A DNA stretch of 64,000 nt from Thermogutta sp039793925 (GCF_039793925.1 NZ_JBAMME010000003.1:6682-70681); one strand, 5' to 3'; shown: positions 8,830 through 18,630, counted from the first letter of the stretch. Numbers and translations: made by a program. The notes: generated from the letters alone by a model not told the origin.

Positions 8830-10389
8830 CTATCCTCGTTTTGACTCGGCCGGCCGGTCGGGTTTCCCCCGAATCGTGTCGTCGTCCTTATAAAAGGCCT
8901 TCAGCCGTGCCAGTTCCGCTTTGAGCTGGCGAACGACGTCCTCATATTGCGGATCGCCATACACGTTGTGGAGCTCGTGCGGATCCTTCTCGAGATCGTA
9001 AAGCTCCCATTCGTCAATTTCGTAGAAATAAATGAGTTTGTACCGTTCCGTCCGCACGCCATAGTGTTTCTGCACCATGTGGGGACCTGGATACTCGTAG
9101 TAACGGTAATAGATAGACGTTCGCCAGTCCGGTGGGTCTTTGCCCTCAAGAAGCGGCTTCAGGCTGCGTCCCTGCATATCCTCTGGAATAGGAACCCCCG
9201 CCACGTCAAGGAATGTCTCGGGGAAATCTAGGTTGAGGACCATTTTTTCACACACACTACCCGGTGGGGTATGTCCCGGCCAGCGGACCAAAAGCGGCGT
9301 CCGCAGCGACTCTTCGTACATGAACCGCTTGTCAAACCAGCCGTGCTCCCCGAGGTAGAAGCCTTGGTCGGAGGTGTAAATAACAATCGTATTCTTCGCG
9401 AGACCTGATTGATCGAGGTAATCCAGGACCCTGCCCACGTTGCGGTCCACCCCCGCCACGCAACGCAAGTAGTCTTTTAGGTACCGCTGGTATTTCCAGC
9501 GGACAAGATCGTCACCTTGCAGATTCGCTTTTTTAAATGCTTCGTTTTCGGCTTCATAAGCCTTATAGAAGCGTTCCTCCTGATCCGGAGTGAACTTCTC
9601 CATTTGGGGCACAAGCTTCAGGTCATGAGGGGTCAAATGCTGCGCGATAGTCATTTCCTGCTCATGGGCGGCCCGACCCCGCGTGGCGTAGTCATCGAAG
9701 AGGGTCGGTGGCTCGGGGATCGTCACATCTTTGTAAAGATCCAGTTCCTGCGGGCCGGGACACCAATTGCGGTGGGGAGCCTTGTGATGATACATGAGGA
9801 AGAACGGCCGGTTGGGATCCCGTTTATTCTTCAAAAAATCCAGCACCAGATCGGTGATGACGTCCGTGGTGTAGCCTTCGTGAAGGACTCGCCCCTGGGG
9901 AGTCTTCATCGGCGGGTTGTAGTACGGCCCCTGTCCGAACAGTATTTCCCAGTGATCGAAGCCGGTTGGATCGCTGCCCAGGTGCCACTTTCCAATAATT
10001 GCGGTCTGATACCCGGCTTTCTGGAGCAGCTTGGCCACCGTTTGCTGCGTCCCATCGAAGAGGCCATCATTTCTGGGAAACCCATTGAGATGACTGTATT
10101 TCCCCGTCAGGATCACCGCCCGAGAAGGTCCGCAGATGGAGTTCGTAACAAAGCAGTTTCGAAACAGCATCCCCTCCTTCGCCAGCCGATCCAGATTCGG
10201 CGTCTGATTGAGGCCGTAACCGTAGCAACTCAGGGCCTGATACCCGTGGTCATCTGCCATGATGAAAAGAATGTTGGGCCGTTGCGTTTGTCCATTTTGG
10301 GCGGCTTCCCCTGCCAGGACTGACCCCACACCCAGGCCAAGCACCGTGGCAACAATCACACCACGATAGAGTGTACCAGCAAGACGCAT
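8830..10389 (-). CDS. Secreted formylglycine-dependent sulfatase
   Basis: A 519-residue sulfatase (alkaline phosphatase superfamily, S1). A signal peptide covers residues 1-29. The N-terminal metal-binding stretch PNILFIMADDHGY is followed by the activation motif C86-G-P-S-R90, in which Cys is converted to formylglycine, then TGKYSHLNG and GKWHLG. The C-terminal part has the usual TPLLVRWPGH and LYDLEKDPHELHN of DUF4976-type sulfatases. The substrate is probably a sulfated polysaccharide or mucin; the subfamily cannot be fixed by eye. GGGGAGG just upstream supports ATG 10389 over an in-frame start 8 codons earlier. The gene converges on the kinase cluster. Confidence 0.93.
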   Translation of the reverse strand: MRLAGTLYRGVIVATVLGLGVGSVLAGEAAQNGQTQRPNILFIMADDHGYQALSCYGYGLNQTPNLDRLAKEGMLFRNCFVTNSICGPSRAVILTGKYSHLNGFPRNDGLFDGTQQTVAKLLQKAGYQTAIIGKWHLGSDPTGFDHWEILFGQGPYYNPPMKTPQGRVLHEGYTTDVITDLVLDFLKNKRDPNRPFFLMYHHKAPHRNWCPGPQELDLYKDVTIPEPPTLFDDYATRGRAAHEQEMTIAQHLTPHDLKLVPQMEKFTPDQEERFYKAYEAENEAFKKANLQGDDLVRWKYQRYLKDYLRCVAGVDRNVGRVLDYLDQSGLAKNTIVIYTSDQGFYLGEHGWFDKRFMYEESLRTPLLVRWPGHTPPGSVCEKMVLNLDFPETFLDVAGVPIPEDMQGRSLKPLLEGKDPPDWRTSIYYRYYEYPGPHMVQKHYGVRTERYKLIYFYEIDEWELYDLEKDPHELHNVYGDPQYEDVVRQLKAELARLKAFYKDDDTIRGKPDRPAESKRG

Positions 10390-10595
10390 AACAACCTCCC
10401 CAGAAAGGAGCACGAATCCCAGTTATTTCGGATCGTGCACGTTCACACCCAAACCGACCTGCGATCAGTGTGGCCAGACGGAATCCGTTTGTCAATAACG
10501 CGCGCTGTTTGCTCCGTCGCTTACCTGTTAGTTGGCAGCACATTAATTGTCCCTACCAAAATGCGATCCCTTTGCCCAAGCTGCGCATATTGCCC

Positions 10596-10659
10596 GGCAC
10601 GACAAGCGTGCCCCTCCGGTCTTCGGAGGGACTTCCGGAGGGACCTACTTGTCAGGTCC
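10596..10659. repeat. Triple hairpin, ACAAG-loop repeat copy A
   Basis: Three adjacent stem-loops, each with a five-base loop: GGCACG/CGTGCC around ACAAG (10596-10612), CCCTCCG/CGGAGGG around GTCTT (10612-10630) and GGACCT/AGGTCC around a CTTGT loop with one mismatch (10641-10659). The last matches the element at 60850-60868. Confidence 0.7.
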
Positions 10660-10980
10660 GAGCCCGCTTGCGGATCCCGACACGCGCCGGCGATTCCAGC
10701 GAAGCGATTCGTGGGCCTCGTCGTGGCGGCTCGAACTCCATACCAAAGCGGACGATGGGGGATCGGTTTCCCGCTCCCGCCACCGCATCACGTGTGGTAC
10801 GATTAAGCTTTTGCAAAGAAGTCATAATTTTTTAAAAGCGCTGCCCCCTCGGCTGGGCCAACTGGCTGCGTCGAACAGCACCGGGCAACACCCTCAGGGG
10901 GTCATGGTCGGACAGGGCGACGGTTGCTCAAAAAGAGTGGCCCGAGGCATGGCTGGCAAGTGCGGTGTCCCTATGAGGGC

Positions 10981-11006
10981 GACGGGCCAGTAAGACGGGC
11001 CAGTAA
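10981..11006. repeat. 13-base perfect tandem duplication
   Basis: GACGGGCCAGTAA occurs twice head to tail at 10981-10993 and 10994-11006, about 46 bases before the TPR gene start. It could be a real replication-slippage duplication or an assembly artefact near the N gap. Confidence 0.85.
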
Positions 11007-11052
11007 CTGGCGGCAGCGAAGAACGTGAAGACAAAGGAGTTGGAGAATTTCC

Positions 11053-13249
11053 ATGGCAATCGATAGATTTGCGATGTGTCCCGGCGGAACCGGAAAGAAA
11101 ATTAAGTTCTGTGGAACCAATTGCTTTTCACAGTTGGAACGCCTTGAGAAATTGNNNNNNNNNNATCGCTGCAGATCAGAGCCGGGCAGCACGCCAGCAG
11201 GTGACCACTTGGCTGGAGCGCGATTCCAATCGGGCATGCCTGTGGGCATACAAGTGCCTTTTGGATAGGGCAGCGGGCTCCATCGAAGAGCATGCAAAAT
11301 CGGCCGCCGAGTTTGCCCGACTGTTCCCCAACAGCCCGGTAGCCCTGGCAGAGCTGGCCATCGCGCAGGTTTTGGAGAACCGTTTTGAGGAGGCCACCGA
11401 AAGCCTTGCGCGCTGTACGGAGCAGTGTGAAGCCCAGGGGTATTTCTATTACCGCACAGTGGCCGCCATGACAACGGTCGGAGAGTGGCTTGCAGAACAA
11501 GGACATATCCCAGCAGCCATCGCCTATCTCTGGATTACTTCTACTCGTTATGATTCCCAAAAACAAACCGACACTCATGATCTACTGCGAGAGATCTGTA
11601 GTCGCGGCGATGTCCCTCTTGAACTCCGCGTGTTACCCGCAACGGCCCTAACCAAGGACAAAGTCAAAGAGCTCAATTCCAGCGTCTCCCAACATATCTG
11701 GCGGTTTCGGTTTTCAGCCGCGGAGCAGGCAGTGGAGCGCTACCTGGAGACCGATCCCGAAGAACCGCAAGCCTGGTACTGCCTGGGGAACTTGCGGCTC
11801 TGGCAGATCAATTACCCGGGAGCAGCCGAGGCCTATCTGCGGTGCGCCCAACTGGACCAGTTGGGGCCTTTAGGCGTGCTGGCCCTGCTGCGCGCGACCA
11901 AGCTCAAAAAGAGCGGTTGTGGCGATATAGAAGATCTCTACCTGCTCAGGTACGAAGTTCCCGACCCCCAACGGACGAAAGAGGCACTCCTTTCCGATCG
12001 TCACCTGAGTCAAGCGTCTCTTAATAATCAGCAACTGGAAGATTTACGAGGTATCCATGGGGAGGTGGCACCAGAGGCCCAATTCTTTCTCTTCCGATAC
12101 CCCAAGCCGGATGGTTTTCAACAATTTCTCGCCGATTTGGAACTCGTGCGTCCCCTGGTGCCAGGTTTCGTCCTCTACTATGGAAGGCAAACCGATGGGC
12201 CAGCGCAAATCGTCGTGACAGGTGTGCTGGAATCGGACCGGCCGTGGGTCGAATCGCGCGTTCGGGAATGGCTCGGCGGCGAGGAACCCAAACTGGTTGA
12301 GGCATCGGTTGTCTCCGCCTATTCACGAATCATCAAGATGCTTCGCGATTTGCACCTCATCACTTCCCCCTCGCCGGATGGACAATGGTCTGAAATTGAA
12401 TCGCGACTTGTGGAAAGCATTCCCAAGTGGCGATTGCCGCCCCTGGAGCCATTGACCCTGGAAGAAGCAGCACGCGATCCACAGAAGAAACAATGGGTGC
12501 GAATGTTCCTTTTGGACATCATGCTGCGAGAACCCGAGCCACACGTGACGAGACCAGTGTACGAAGTATGGAAGAAGCTCGAACTGGACTTTTCTTCGGA
12601 CGAACTGGTTGCGGTCGTCGATGAAATGCGAGACCCGAGTCTCGCCCCTTTACTCGATCCTGCCCGGCTTTCTGACCAGAAACTTCTGGATATGTGCTTT
12701 ATTCTGGCTTATCACGGCCAGCGGTATCTCCTCGATCGGTTTGTGCCTGAGGTGCTGGATCGCCGGGATCGCCTGAATCCCCAAGTCGTGGGAATGATCT
12801 ATCAACAACACGCGGCAATTCTTTTGGAAACCAAGTGGCCAGAATGGCTCTCGGTACGTCCCGAAGTCCAGGACATGATCGCTTATTGCGAACAACATGG
12901 TTTACCGCACGGCAAACTGCATGAGATGGATCTCCTCGGCCTTCTTGCACTTCTCAACTCCGAGAGTGCGTCGCCAGAAGTCAAGGATCAAGCCCTCTCT
13001 TTTTTGCGAGAACTCAGCAAGCATTTGTTCAGTCACCACCTGGATGATGCTGAAATCGGTCCTACCGTTAAACGGTACTGGGAGGGCCTGGCAGAAATCA
13101 CGCGGGAGCTCAAAGTATCGTCAGCGGCAGGCCAGGATGTCCGTCGGCCTTCTGAACCAAAAATTTGGACGCCGGACGTTGAATCTGCATCGGAACCCCG
13201 CCTAGCCCAACCGGAAGCCAAGAAACTCTGGGTGCCCGGCATGGACTAG
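11053..13249 (+). CDS. SEC-C-like/TPR protein interrupted by assembly gap
   Basis: A large soluble protein (34 residues before the gap, 694 after). The N-terminus carries a zinc-finger-like CPGGTGKKIKFCG motif, as in planctomycete TPR proteins that start with a SEC-C-like segment; it then runs FSQLERLEKL into the Ns. After the gap the sequence resumes as IAADQSRAARQQV with TPR-like helices (e.g. residues EEPQAWYCLGNLRLWQINYP). The two parts lie in different frames (11053 versus 11069), which the gap explains: 34 whole codons precede it and 11165 begins a codon, so the true gap is a multiple of three. A frame that keeps all 10 Ns is an artefact. It is probably a protein-protein interaction factor. 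Confidence 0.85.
11155..11164. other. Assembly gap (10 N)
   Basis: Ten Ns interrupt the TPR gene. They shift its reading frame, so the run is a placeholder and not a measured length. Confidence 0.99.
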
Positions 13250-13319
13250 AATTGATTTGGCAGATATCTCGTGCGGAAATCGCGTGAGAGAAACTGATAA
13301 TGGAGGAGTGTTTCCCGGC

Positions 13320-13874
13320 ATGGTGTACTGTCGCGGTGTGCGTGGCGCAACAACTGCCGATGCCAATACTCCCGAAGCCATTCTGGAAGCAACTCGGCAG
13401 TTGTTAGCCCTAATGATCCGCCAAAATGGGATCAACCCGGATGATATCGCCAGCGCGATTTTCACGACCACGCCCGATTTGAACGCGGAGTTCCCTGCAC
13501 TGGCTGCGCGTCAGTTGGGATGGATGAATGTGGCCATGCTCTGTGGCCACGAACTGGATGTCCCCGGCGCCTTGCCCCGGTGTATTCGCGTCCTCATCCA
13601 CTGGAACACAACAAAGAAATCTGACGAAATTATCCATGTTTACATCAAGGGGGCTGAGAAACTCCGGCCGGACCTATCCTCCCTCCCTCCGGTGGACTGG
13701 GAAGAGCTCGAGCGATGGATCCAGGCCCATTTGAATCGAGAAGCAAAACCGAGCGGTCGGGCAAATCCGACCTCCACGGCCCCCACCGGGAAGCTGTCCC
13801 TGGCAGCGGGAGAGCAACCCGACAGCCTGTCCCCGCGTGCGAGCTCCCCATTTTCCAAGCTTCCCGGGAGGTGA
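13320..13874 (+). CDS. aroH: Chorismate mutase, AroH type
   Basis: A monofunctional chorismate mutase that converts chorismate to prephenate for Phe/Tyr synthesis. Residues 1-120 match the Bacillus AroH trimer fold closely. Arg8 (GVRGAT), Cys75 and Glu78 (LCGHELDV), Arg90 (CIRVLIH) and Tyr108 (HVYIKGAEKLRPDLS) correspond to the known active-site residues. The protein is 184 residues, longer than usual for the family, because of a ~55-residue low-complexity Pro/Ser/Ala tail. GGAGGAG lies about 11 bases before ATG 13320; GTG 13323 is an alternative start. It follows the TPR gene by 70 bases on the same strand. Confidence 0.93.
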   Translation: MVYCRGVRGATTADANTPEAILEATRQLLALMIRQNGINPDDIASAIFTTTPDLNAEFPALAARQLGWMNVAMLCGHELDVPGALPRCIRVLIHWNTTKKSDEIIHVYIKGAEKLRPDLSSLPPVDWEELERWIQAHLNREAKPSGRANPTSTAPTGKLSLAAGEQPDSLSPRASSPFSKLPGR

Positions 13875-14124
13875 GGTCTCATTCCATTCTGGGCCTCTGT
13901 CACATCGTTCCCGAATGCGGTCCATTGACAGGCATGAGCCGAACTTTGCATTGCCCTAAATACCTTTCACCGTGGTAGGCCAGGATTTCACCCGGCTTGC
14001 CTTTGCGCCATAATGAGGCGCGAAAGCGAACCCGCTGGGGCGGTCTAAAGTATAGCAAACAAGAGAGCTGAGTTTATCGAGTTATCAGAAAACCCTTGAC
14101 TTTTAGCATAAAAGTGTGACCACC

Positions 14125-14616
14125 ATGGCGGAACCGGCATATCCCCTTCCTCAGGCCCTGTTGCGCCTTTTGAAAGAGGATCCACGTTACAAACTGGACG
14201 CCTATCTGTTTGTCTTTCAGGCGCTGGACTATGCCCGCAAACTGGGCATGGGACGTGAAGCTCCCAGCGAGCCGCTCCCCGAGGATGTGCGTCAGGAGGT
14301 GCAACCACTGGGACTGGAAACTTCACTCGAGGAAGAAGAGGAGGCGCGTCACGTCTCCGGCCAGGAACTCTGCGAGGCCGCCCGGCTCTACGCCACAGAG
14401 CAGTACGGGTACCTTGCCAAAACGGTGCTCAACAGTTGGGGAATCTACTCTACGAGCGACTTCGGAGAAATCGTGTACAACCTCATTCGCATCGGCCTCA
14501 TGCGAAAGACACGCGAGGACCGACGTGAGGACTTTGATAACGTTTATGATTTTGAGGAAGTATTCTGCCGGAATTATCAGTTTGCCCGACCTAATAGGAC
14601 ACGGCCGGCTGAATGA
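14125..14616 (+). CDS. Minf_1886-like conserved protein
   Basis: A 163-residue soluble protein resembling the Minf_1886 family of planctomycetes and Verrucomicrobia. Typical features are DPRYKLDAYLFVFQALDYA near the N-terminus, SGQELCEAARLYA in the middle, and GYLAKTVLNSWGIYSTSDFGE followed by NLIRIGLM near the C-terminus. The function is not known. ATG 14125 is taken as the start; an in-frame GTG three codons upstream is possible and neither has a strong ribosome site. Its stop overlaps the start of the next small gene by 4 bases (ATGA), so the two are translationally coupled. Confidence 0.85.
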   Translation: MAEPAYPLPQALLRLLKEDPRYKLDAYLFVFQALDYARKLGMGREAPSEPLPEDVRQEVQPLGLETSLEEEEEARHVSGQELCEAARLYATEQYGYLAKTVLNSWGIYSTSDFGEIVYNLIRIGLMRKTREDRREDFDNVYDFEEVFCRNYQFARPNRTRPAE

Positions 14617-14816
14617 ACCGCTCAGGTAAAACGCCACATAAGGGCACGGGATCCCAGCTTTCCACCCAAGCACCGGGAAAAGCCGAGCGAGAAGCCCCAA
14701 ATGACCCACCGCGTCGGCAGCCGGACCACTGGGAAAGGATTCGTCTTGGCCTGATGAGCGTCGTCCTATTCCTCTGGATCGCAGCGCTCGTCGCGCTTGC
14801 CGTCCTCACGCCCTAG
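14613..14816 (+). CDS. Small single-pass membrane protein
   Basis: A 67-residue protein with a charged, proline-rich N-terminal half and one C-terminal membrane helix (LGLMSVVLFLWIAALVALAVL). Its ATG overlaps the preceding stop codon (ATGA at 14613-14616), which supports real coupled translation. No family is recognised. Confidence 0.65.
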   Translation: MNRSGKTPHKGTGSQLSTQAPGKAEREAPNDPPRRQPDHWERIRLGLMSVVLFLWIAALVALAVLTP

Positions 14817-14835
14817 GAAAGACGCCAAGATGGCT

Positions 14836-15993
14836 TCAGGAGCCAAGCTTCTGAACGACGTACGGATGGGGACGCTTGCGAACGATAGTGGCAGAAATGA
14901 TCTTGTCCGGCTCCGGGGGATTCGGTGCCTGAGGATCGCGCGGCTGAAGCTTTTCCACCACATCCATCCCGGAAATCACACGGCCGAAGACCGTGTGCTT
15001 GCCATTGAGATGGCTCGTCGGCATATAGGTGATGAAAAACTGTGAGCCGTTGGTGTTGGGTCCCTCATTGGCCATGCTCACACTTCCGCGGAAATGCAAT
15101 CGCGCGTTGGGGGCATTGCACTCATCGGCGATCTTGTAGCCAGGACCGCCGGTTCCATCACCCTTGGGGCAACCGGCCTGGGCCATAAACCCAGGGATGA
15201 CGCGATGGAACGTCAATCCATTGTAGAACCCCTGCTCCACCAGGGTGATGAAGTTAGCCACTGTATTCGGTGCTTCATTTTCAAAAAGCTCCAAGAGGAT
15301 GTCCCCTTTGGTGGTTTTCAGTAGAACTCGCGGCAGGTCGTCGGCCTTGGCCTCGGCTTGGCGCTTCTGCTCCTCGATTGGCTTCTGCTTGGCGTAAAAC
15401 TCAGCCGCTTCCCGCAAAGCCGTTACCTGATCGTCCTTAATCCCCCGCTCTTCGATCTTCTTGAAGTAGTTCGTCGCCTTTTCGAAATCCTCCAGAGCAA
15501 ATGCCGCCTTCCCGGCCGCCAGGTACGCCACGGGAGACTCCACGTTGTTCTTCAGGAGTTTTTCGGAAAGGGCCAGGGCCTCCTGGAATTTACCGGAATC
15601 ACCATCGTCGAGCGCCACTTCCAGGAGGAGATCCACCAGATCCCCCTCGGTTTGCGGATTCTCATCATACGCGGCTTCCGCCGCCGCAATGAGCCCCGGC
15701 AACTTCTTTTGCGCCTCATCCACCAGTTTTTCGTACTGCTGGCGAAGCTGAGACATTTCTGCCGGGTTTGCGTTGGGATACTTCATCCGGATTTCCCGAA
15801 TTTGCGTCAAAAGGTTCACCCATTCCGCGAGAGCCTTACGAAAGGCCTCCGCTTTCGGGCCGGATGGCGCGGACACGCTGGGCGGCGGCGAGGCGGGTTC
15901 GGCCAGAGCGGTGAGAGCCTTCAGTCGATAGCCGACCGCGATCACCCCCACGGCCAGCAAAATCGCGACTACAGCAAATCCCAAACGGTTCAT
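14836..15993 (-). CDS. Envelope cyclophilin with helical N-terminal domain
   Basis: A 385-residue peptidyl-prolyl cis-trans isomerase. Residues ~1-28 are a signal or anchor helix (GFAVVAILLAVGVIAVGY), so the enzyme acts in the periplasm or is membrane-bound. A TPR-like helical region (~40-215) contains a repeat-like unit AYLAAGKAAFALEDFEKATNYF. The cyclophilin domain (~220-380) has FHRVIPGFMAQAG, the GSVSMAN and NGSQFFITY segments and HLNGKHTVFGRV. The catalytic Arg of FHRV and the QFF triad are present. ATG 15993 is preceded by an AAAGGAA stretch and is the first codon before the signal helix. The gene converges on the small membrane protein gene. Confidence 0.93.
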   Translation of the reverse strand: MNRLGFAVVAILLAVGVIAVGYRLKALTALAEPASPPPSVSAPSGPKAEAFRKALAEWVNLLTQIREIRMKYPNANPAEMSQLRQQYEKLVDEAQKKLPGLIAAAEAAYDENPQTEGDLVDLLLEVALDDGDSGKFQEALALSEKLLKNNVESPVAYLAAGKAAFALEDFEKATNYFKKIEERGIKDDQVTALREAAEFYAKQKPIEEQKRQAEAKADDLPRVLLKTTKGDILLELFENEAPNTVANFITLVEQGFYNGLTFHRVIPGFMAQAGCPKGDGTGGPGYKIADECNAPNARLHFRGSVSMANEGPNTNGSQFFITYMPTSHLNGKHTVFGRVISGMDVVEKLQPRDPQAPNPPEPDKIISATIVRKRPHPYVVQKLGS

Positions 15994-16299
15994 AAATACA
16001 TTCCTTTCTTTCGCCACTAGACGGCAGGAAACTGACACATCTGCCGTCAACCTATCATAGGTTATCTCATTTGAACAGCCCACCCTTTCGAACCGGCAGA
16101 ATCCTTCCGGCAACCACGTCCCAAAAGATCGAGACTTCCGACAGCTAGGCAACGAGAGAAATCGGCCGAAAAGTGGGCAGAGCATCCCTTCTCAGGGTTC
16201 GAAGAGCGCAGAACATCCGTTGCACCGGCGTCATCAAACCAGGATGCTCACGATGCCGCGGGAACGCACGGCTCCGTCCCAGCCGGTCACTTTGGCTGG
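15994..16299. other. Intergenic spacer with palindrome
   Basis: Spacer between two leftward genes, upstream of the cyclophilin gene. It contains the palindrome at 16049-16063 and no other feature I can support. Confidence 0.4.
16049..16063. promoter_or_regulatory. Palindromic operator-like site
   Basis: AACCTAT-C-ATAGGTT is a perfect 7+7 inverted repeat about 56 bases upstream of the cyclophilin start codon. It could bind a dimeric regulator; no -10 box is evident nearby. Confidence 0.35.
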
Positions 16300-18630
16300 T
16301 CAGGGACGGGGAGGGCCGATTTCCGATTTCAAGCGGGCATTGGCTTCAGCCCGGACAGCGGCACCTGCCACCTCGCGTGCTGCATGTCGAGCGACGATCC
16401 GCGCTCGTGCATCCACTGCAAAATCGGCCGCTCGACCTCGCTTGATCGCCCGATCGAACTCGCGAAACACTTCCACCACTTCGGCTCTAATCGCCTTTTC
16501 TAACTCCTCGATTTTGCCCAGTTCGTCGACCACGAGGGCAGCGTACTGTCGTACGCGGGCATGCTCCTCTGCCTCGGTCACGGCTGCAACAAGTCTCACG
16601 GTAGGTTTTTCTCCATTCCAGGTCACGTAACAGCTCTCCACCATGTTATTGGCCCTCCACGTCTCCACATATCGAGGCCAATAAGGTGGATCGGAATCAA
16701 ATACGCACACCACGCCCTGCCTGCGCCCGCGGACAAATTCCACAAAAAAGCTGGGGTTGACTTGCTCGTCGAGCACGACAAACGGTCCTTCTCGGGAACC
16801 CTGGCGGTAGTTCGCGATCACATAGGGGTCTCCGCCGTGGAACAGCACGAGTGGGCCTTCCAGCAGTCCCTGGTAGAATCCCGCCGCAAATTGCATCCGG
16901 TCGTTGTCGTCGTAACACACGTAAAAACCAATTCGGCTTTCAACCTTCAGGTTGATGTTGAAATCCCCTTTCCTGTAAATGATGACGGCCGCATCCTGGA
17001 TGATCTTCCGCCAGTTGGCCGGCGGCCGAATCTTCCCCGCCTGGAACACGGCCCCCGAAGGAAGCACCACGTCAGGACAGGAATAGCTCTCAAAAGGGTA
17101 AAGATCAAACAGGTTCCGATTCCCACCTGGTTGCATGGGCCCAAAGTCCGCGGGCAACCCCGGCCGTGCCGGTGCGAAACCGGCCGGTCCGCCCAAAAGG
17201 CGTTGGGGGTCGTTCCTGCCCGCAGGTGGAAAAACGGACAGCATGGCAAGGACGGGCTTGACGAGACGGCTTTTGATCTCAGGGGACGCCAGAGCAAAAT
17301 TCAGATTCTGGGCCAAACGAGCACTGAATCCCGCGGTGTTCATGCCCACCACGCGCCCTTGCTCGTCGACCAGGGGGCCACCACTGTTCCCCGGCGAAAC
17401 CGGGGCCGTCGTCTGAATCCACCTGGCTTCCGCCTTTCGCACCAATTTATCAAAGCTTCCATCTGCCACCACCTGCCGAATCTCCTCCGTGGTCCGCACC
17501 GCGCTTACGATTCCCTCGGTCAAACTGTTCTGAAGCCCTCGCGGAGCACCGTAGGCAAAAACGCGTTCCCCAACCTCAGGCAGGTCCTCACGAAGCTCCA
17601 GTGCATCGGGTAAATTGACACCCCGTATGTCCAGAATGGCTAGGTCGTACTCAGGCAAAAGTTGTCCCATCGTCACGCGAATTTGCTCCCCCGTTGATAA
17701 TTTCACGCGGATGTCCCCGTTATCCAGGATCACATGGGCATTTGTGACGACGTATTTTTTCCCACGCGGTGTTTGAACGAAAAAGCCACTTCCGAGACCG
17801 AATTCTCCCTCCACGAGGACTGTCGCGGCATGGACCTTCTTCAACCATGGAAGTTTGCCAGCTTGGGCAGGAACTAACTGTTCGTCCCCGTCGGGTTTTG
17901 CCGGAATGGCATTGTCAACACCCTGCTGGTCCCGCCGATCAAAGGGGGCTTGCTGCTGCACTCCCGGTTCTTGCCGACCAATTCTCTGCGGCACGGGAAT
18001 CCGCTTGCGGTCCACCTGACCTTCTGCTCCCTGTCGCGGCTTCGCCGGCTCCTGAGGAGCTGCGTGATCCTTCTGTTCCTCCGGGGCGTGCGCCGCTGCC
18101 TGGTGTGGCAGTCGCGACCGCTGGGCGAGCGGGCCTTGTTCCTTTCGAGGAGTGAGGGCCATCCAAATGATGAGCCCCACCGCGCACACGAGAGCCACCC
18201 CTAGCCCCATCAAAACCGCCAGCGACTGCTGGGACAACTGTTTTTTCTTTCGGAAGGATCGGTAAAATGAGTGTCCCAGTGGCAAGGAAACCGGTTCGTT
18301 CGCTGGAAACCCCGCACCGCTGCTCCCGGCCGACATCGGCCCAAATTGTTGTGGCAGGGCCGCATCATAGGCCTGTTTGCGCACCGGATCGAGGAGCGTC
18401 AACCGTGCTTGAACGATCTGGTTGATAAGCTGTTCAGCATAGCTTGCATGGGGCCCGGTCGTTTTCGTCCTCAGAAAAGCCAGCCGTTGATCCACAGCCG
18501 CTTCGATGACCTGCGGATCGCTTTCAAATGGCTGCAGACCCAGCAACCGGTAATAGCTGATGGGACGCTCGTGAGGAGCAATTCCCAGCCATGCGTGATA
18601 GGGATCGAAGCCACCTTGCGGCACTGTCAT
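16300..18630 (-). CDS. J-domain-like/trypsin-like protease with MORN-like tail
   Basis: A 776-residue multidomain membrane protein. Residues ~5-90 resemble a degenerate J domain (ISYYRLLGLQPFESDP, RKQAYDAAL) lacking the HPD motif. One membrane helix follows at ~135-155 (LAVLMGLGVALVCAVGLIIWMAL), then a Pro/Gln-rich linker. A trypsin-like (HtrA-type) domain at ~260-470 has the triad His in NAHVILD, Asp in EYDLAILDI and Ser in SPGNSGGPL; no PDZ is visible. The C-terminal ~180 residues have YwqK/MORN-like repeats (QFAAGFYQGLLEGPLVLFHG, NYRQGSREGPFVV). GGGGAG supports ATG 18630 over an upstream start. It is probably an envelope protease with a cytoplasmic N-terminus. Confidence 0.88.
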   Translation of the reverse strand: MTVPQGGFDPYHAWLGIAPHERPISYYRLLGLQPFESDPQVIEAAVDQRLAFLRTKTTGPHASYAEQLINQIVQARLTLLDPVRKQAYDAALPQQFGPMSAGSSGAGFPANEPVSLPLGHSFYRSFRKKKQLSQQSLAVLMGLGVALVCAVGLIIWMALTPRKEQGPLAQRSRLPHQAAAHAPEEQKDHAAPQEPAKPRQGAEGQVDRKRIPVPQRIGRQEPGVQQQAPFDRRDQQGVDNAIPAKPDGDEQLVPAQAGKLPWLKKVHAATVLVEGEFGLGSGFFVQTPRGKKYVVTNAHVILDNGDIRVKLSTGEQIRVTMGQLLPEYDLAILDIRGVNLPDALELREDLPEVGERVFAYGAPRGLQNSLTEGIVSAVRTTEEIRQVVADGSFDKLVRKAEARWIQTTAPVSPGNSGGPLVDEQGRVVGMNTAGFSARLAQNLNFALASPEIKSRLVKPVLAMLSVFPPAGRNDPQRLLGGPAGFAPARPGLPADFGPMQPGGNRNLFDLYPFESYSCPDVVLPSGAVFQAGKIRPPANWRKIIQDAAVIIYRKGDFNINLKVESRIGFYVCYDDNDRMQFAAGFYQGLLEGPLVLFHGGDPYVIANYRQGSREGPFVVLDEQVNPSFFVEFVRGRRQGVVCVFDSDPPYWPRYVETWRANNMVESCYVTWNGEKPTVRLVAAVTEAEEHARVRQYAALVVDELGKIEELEKAIRAEVVEVFREFDRAIKRGRAADFAVDARARIVARHAAREVAGAAVRAEANARLKSEIGPPRP

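Larger units (their letters stand above)
10390..11052. other. Intergenic region with hairpin repeats
   Basis: A long spacer between the divergent sulfatase and TPR genes. It carries three consecutive hairpins (10596-10659) and a 13-base tandem duplication (10981-11006). Open frames in it have no ribosome sites or recognisable sequence, so I call none of them genes. Confidence 0.5.

Noticed and set aside
9517..10323. 268-residue open frame on the + strand opposite the sulfatase
   Set aside because: It is antisense to the sulfatase core and has no features of its own.
16561..17613. 350-residue open frame on the + strand opposite the protease gene
   Set aside because: The minus-strand protein has full catalytic motifs; the opposite frame has no ribosome site or recognisable motif.
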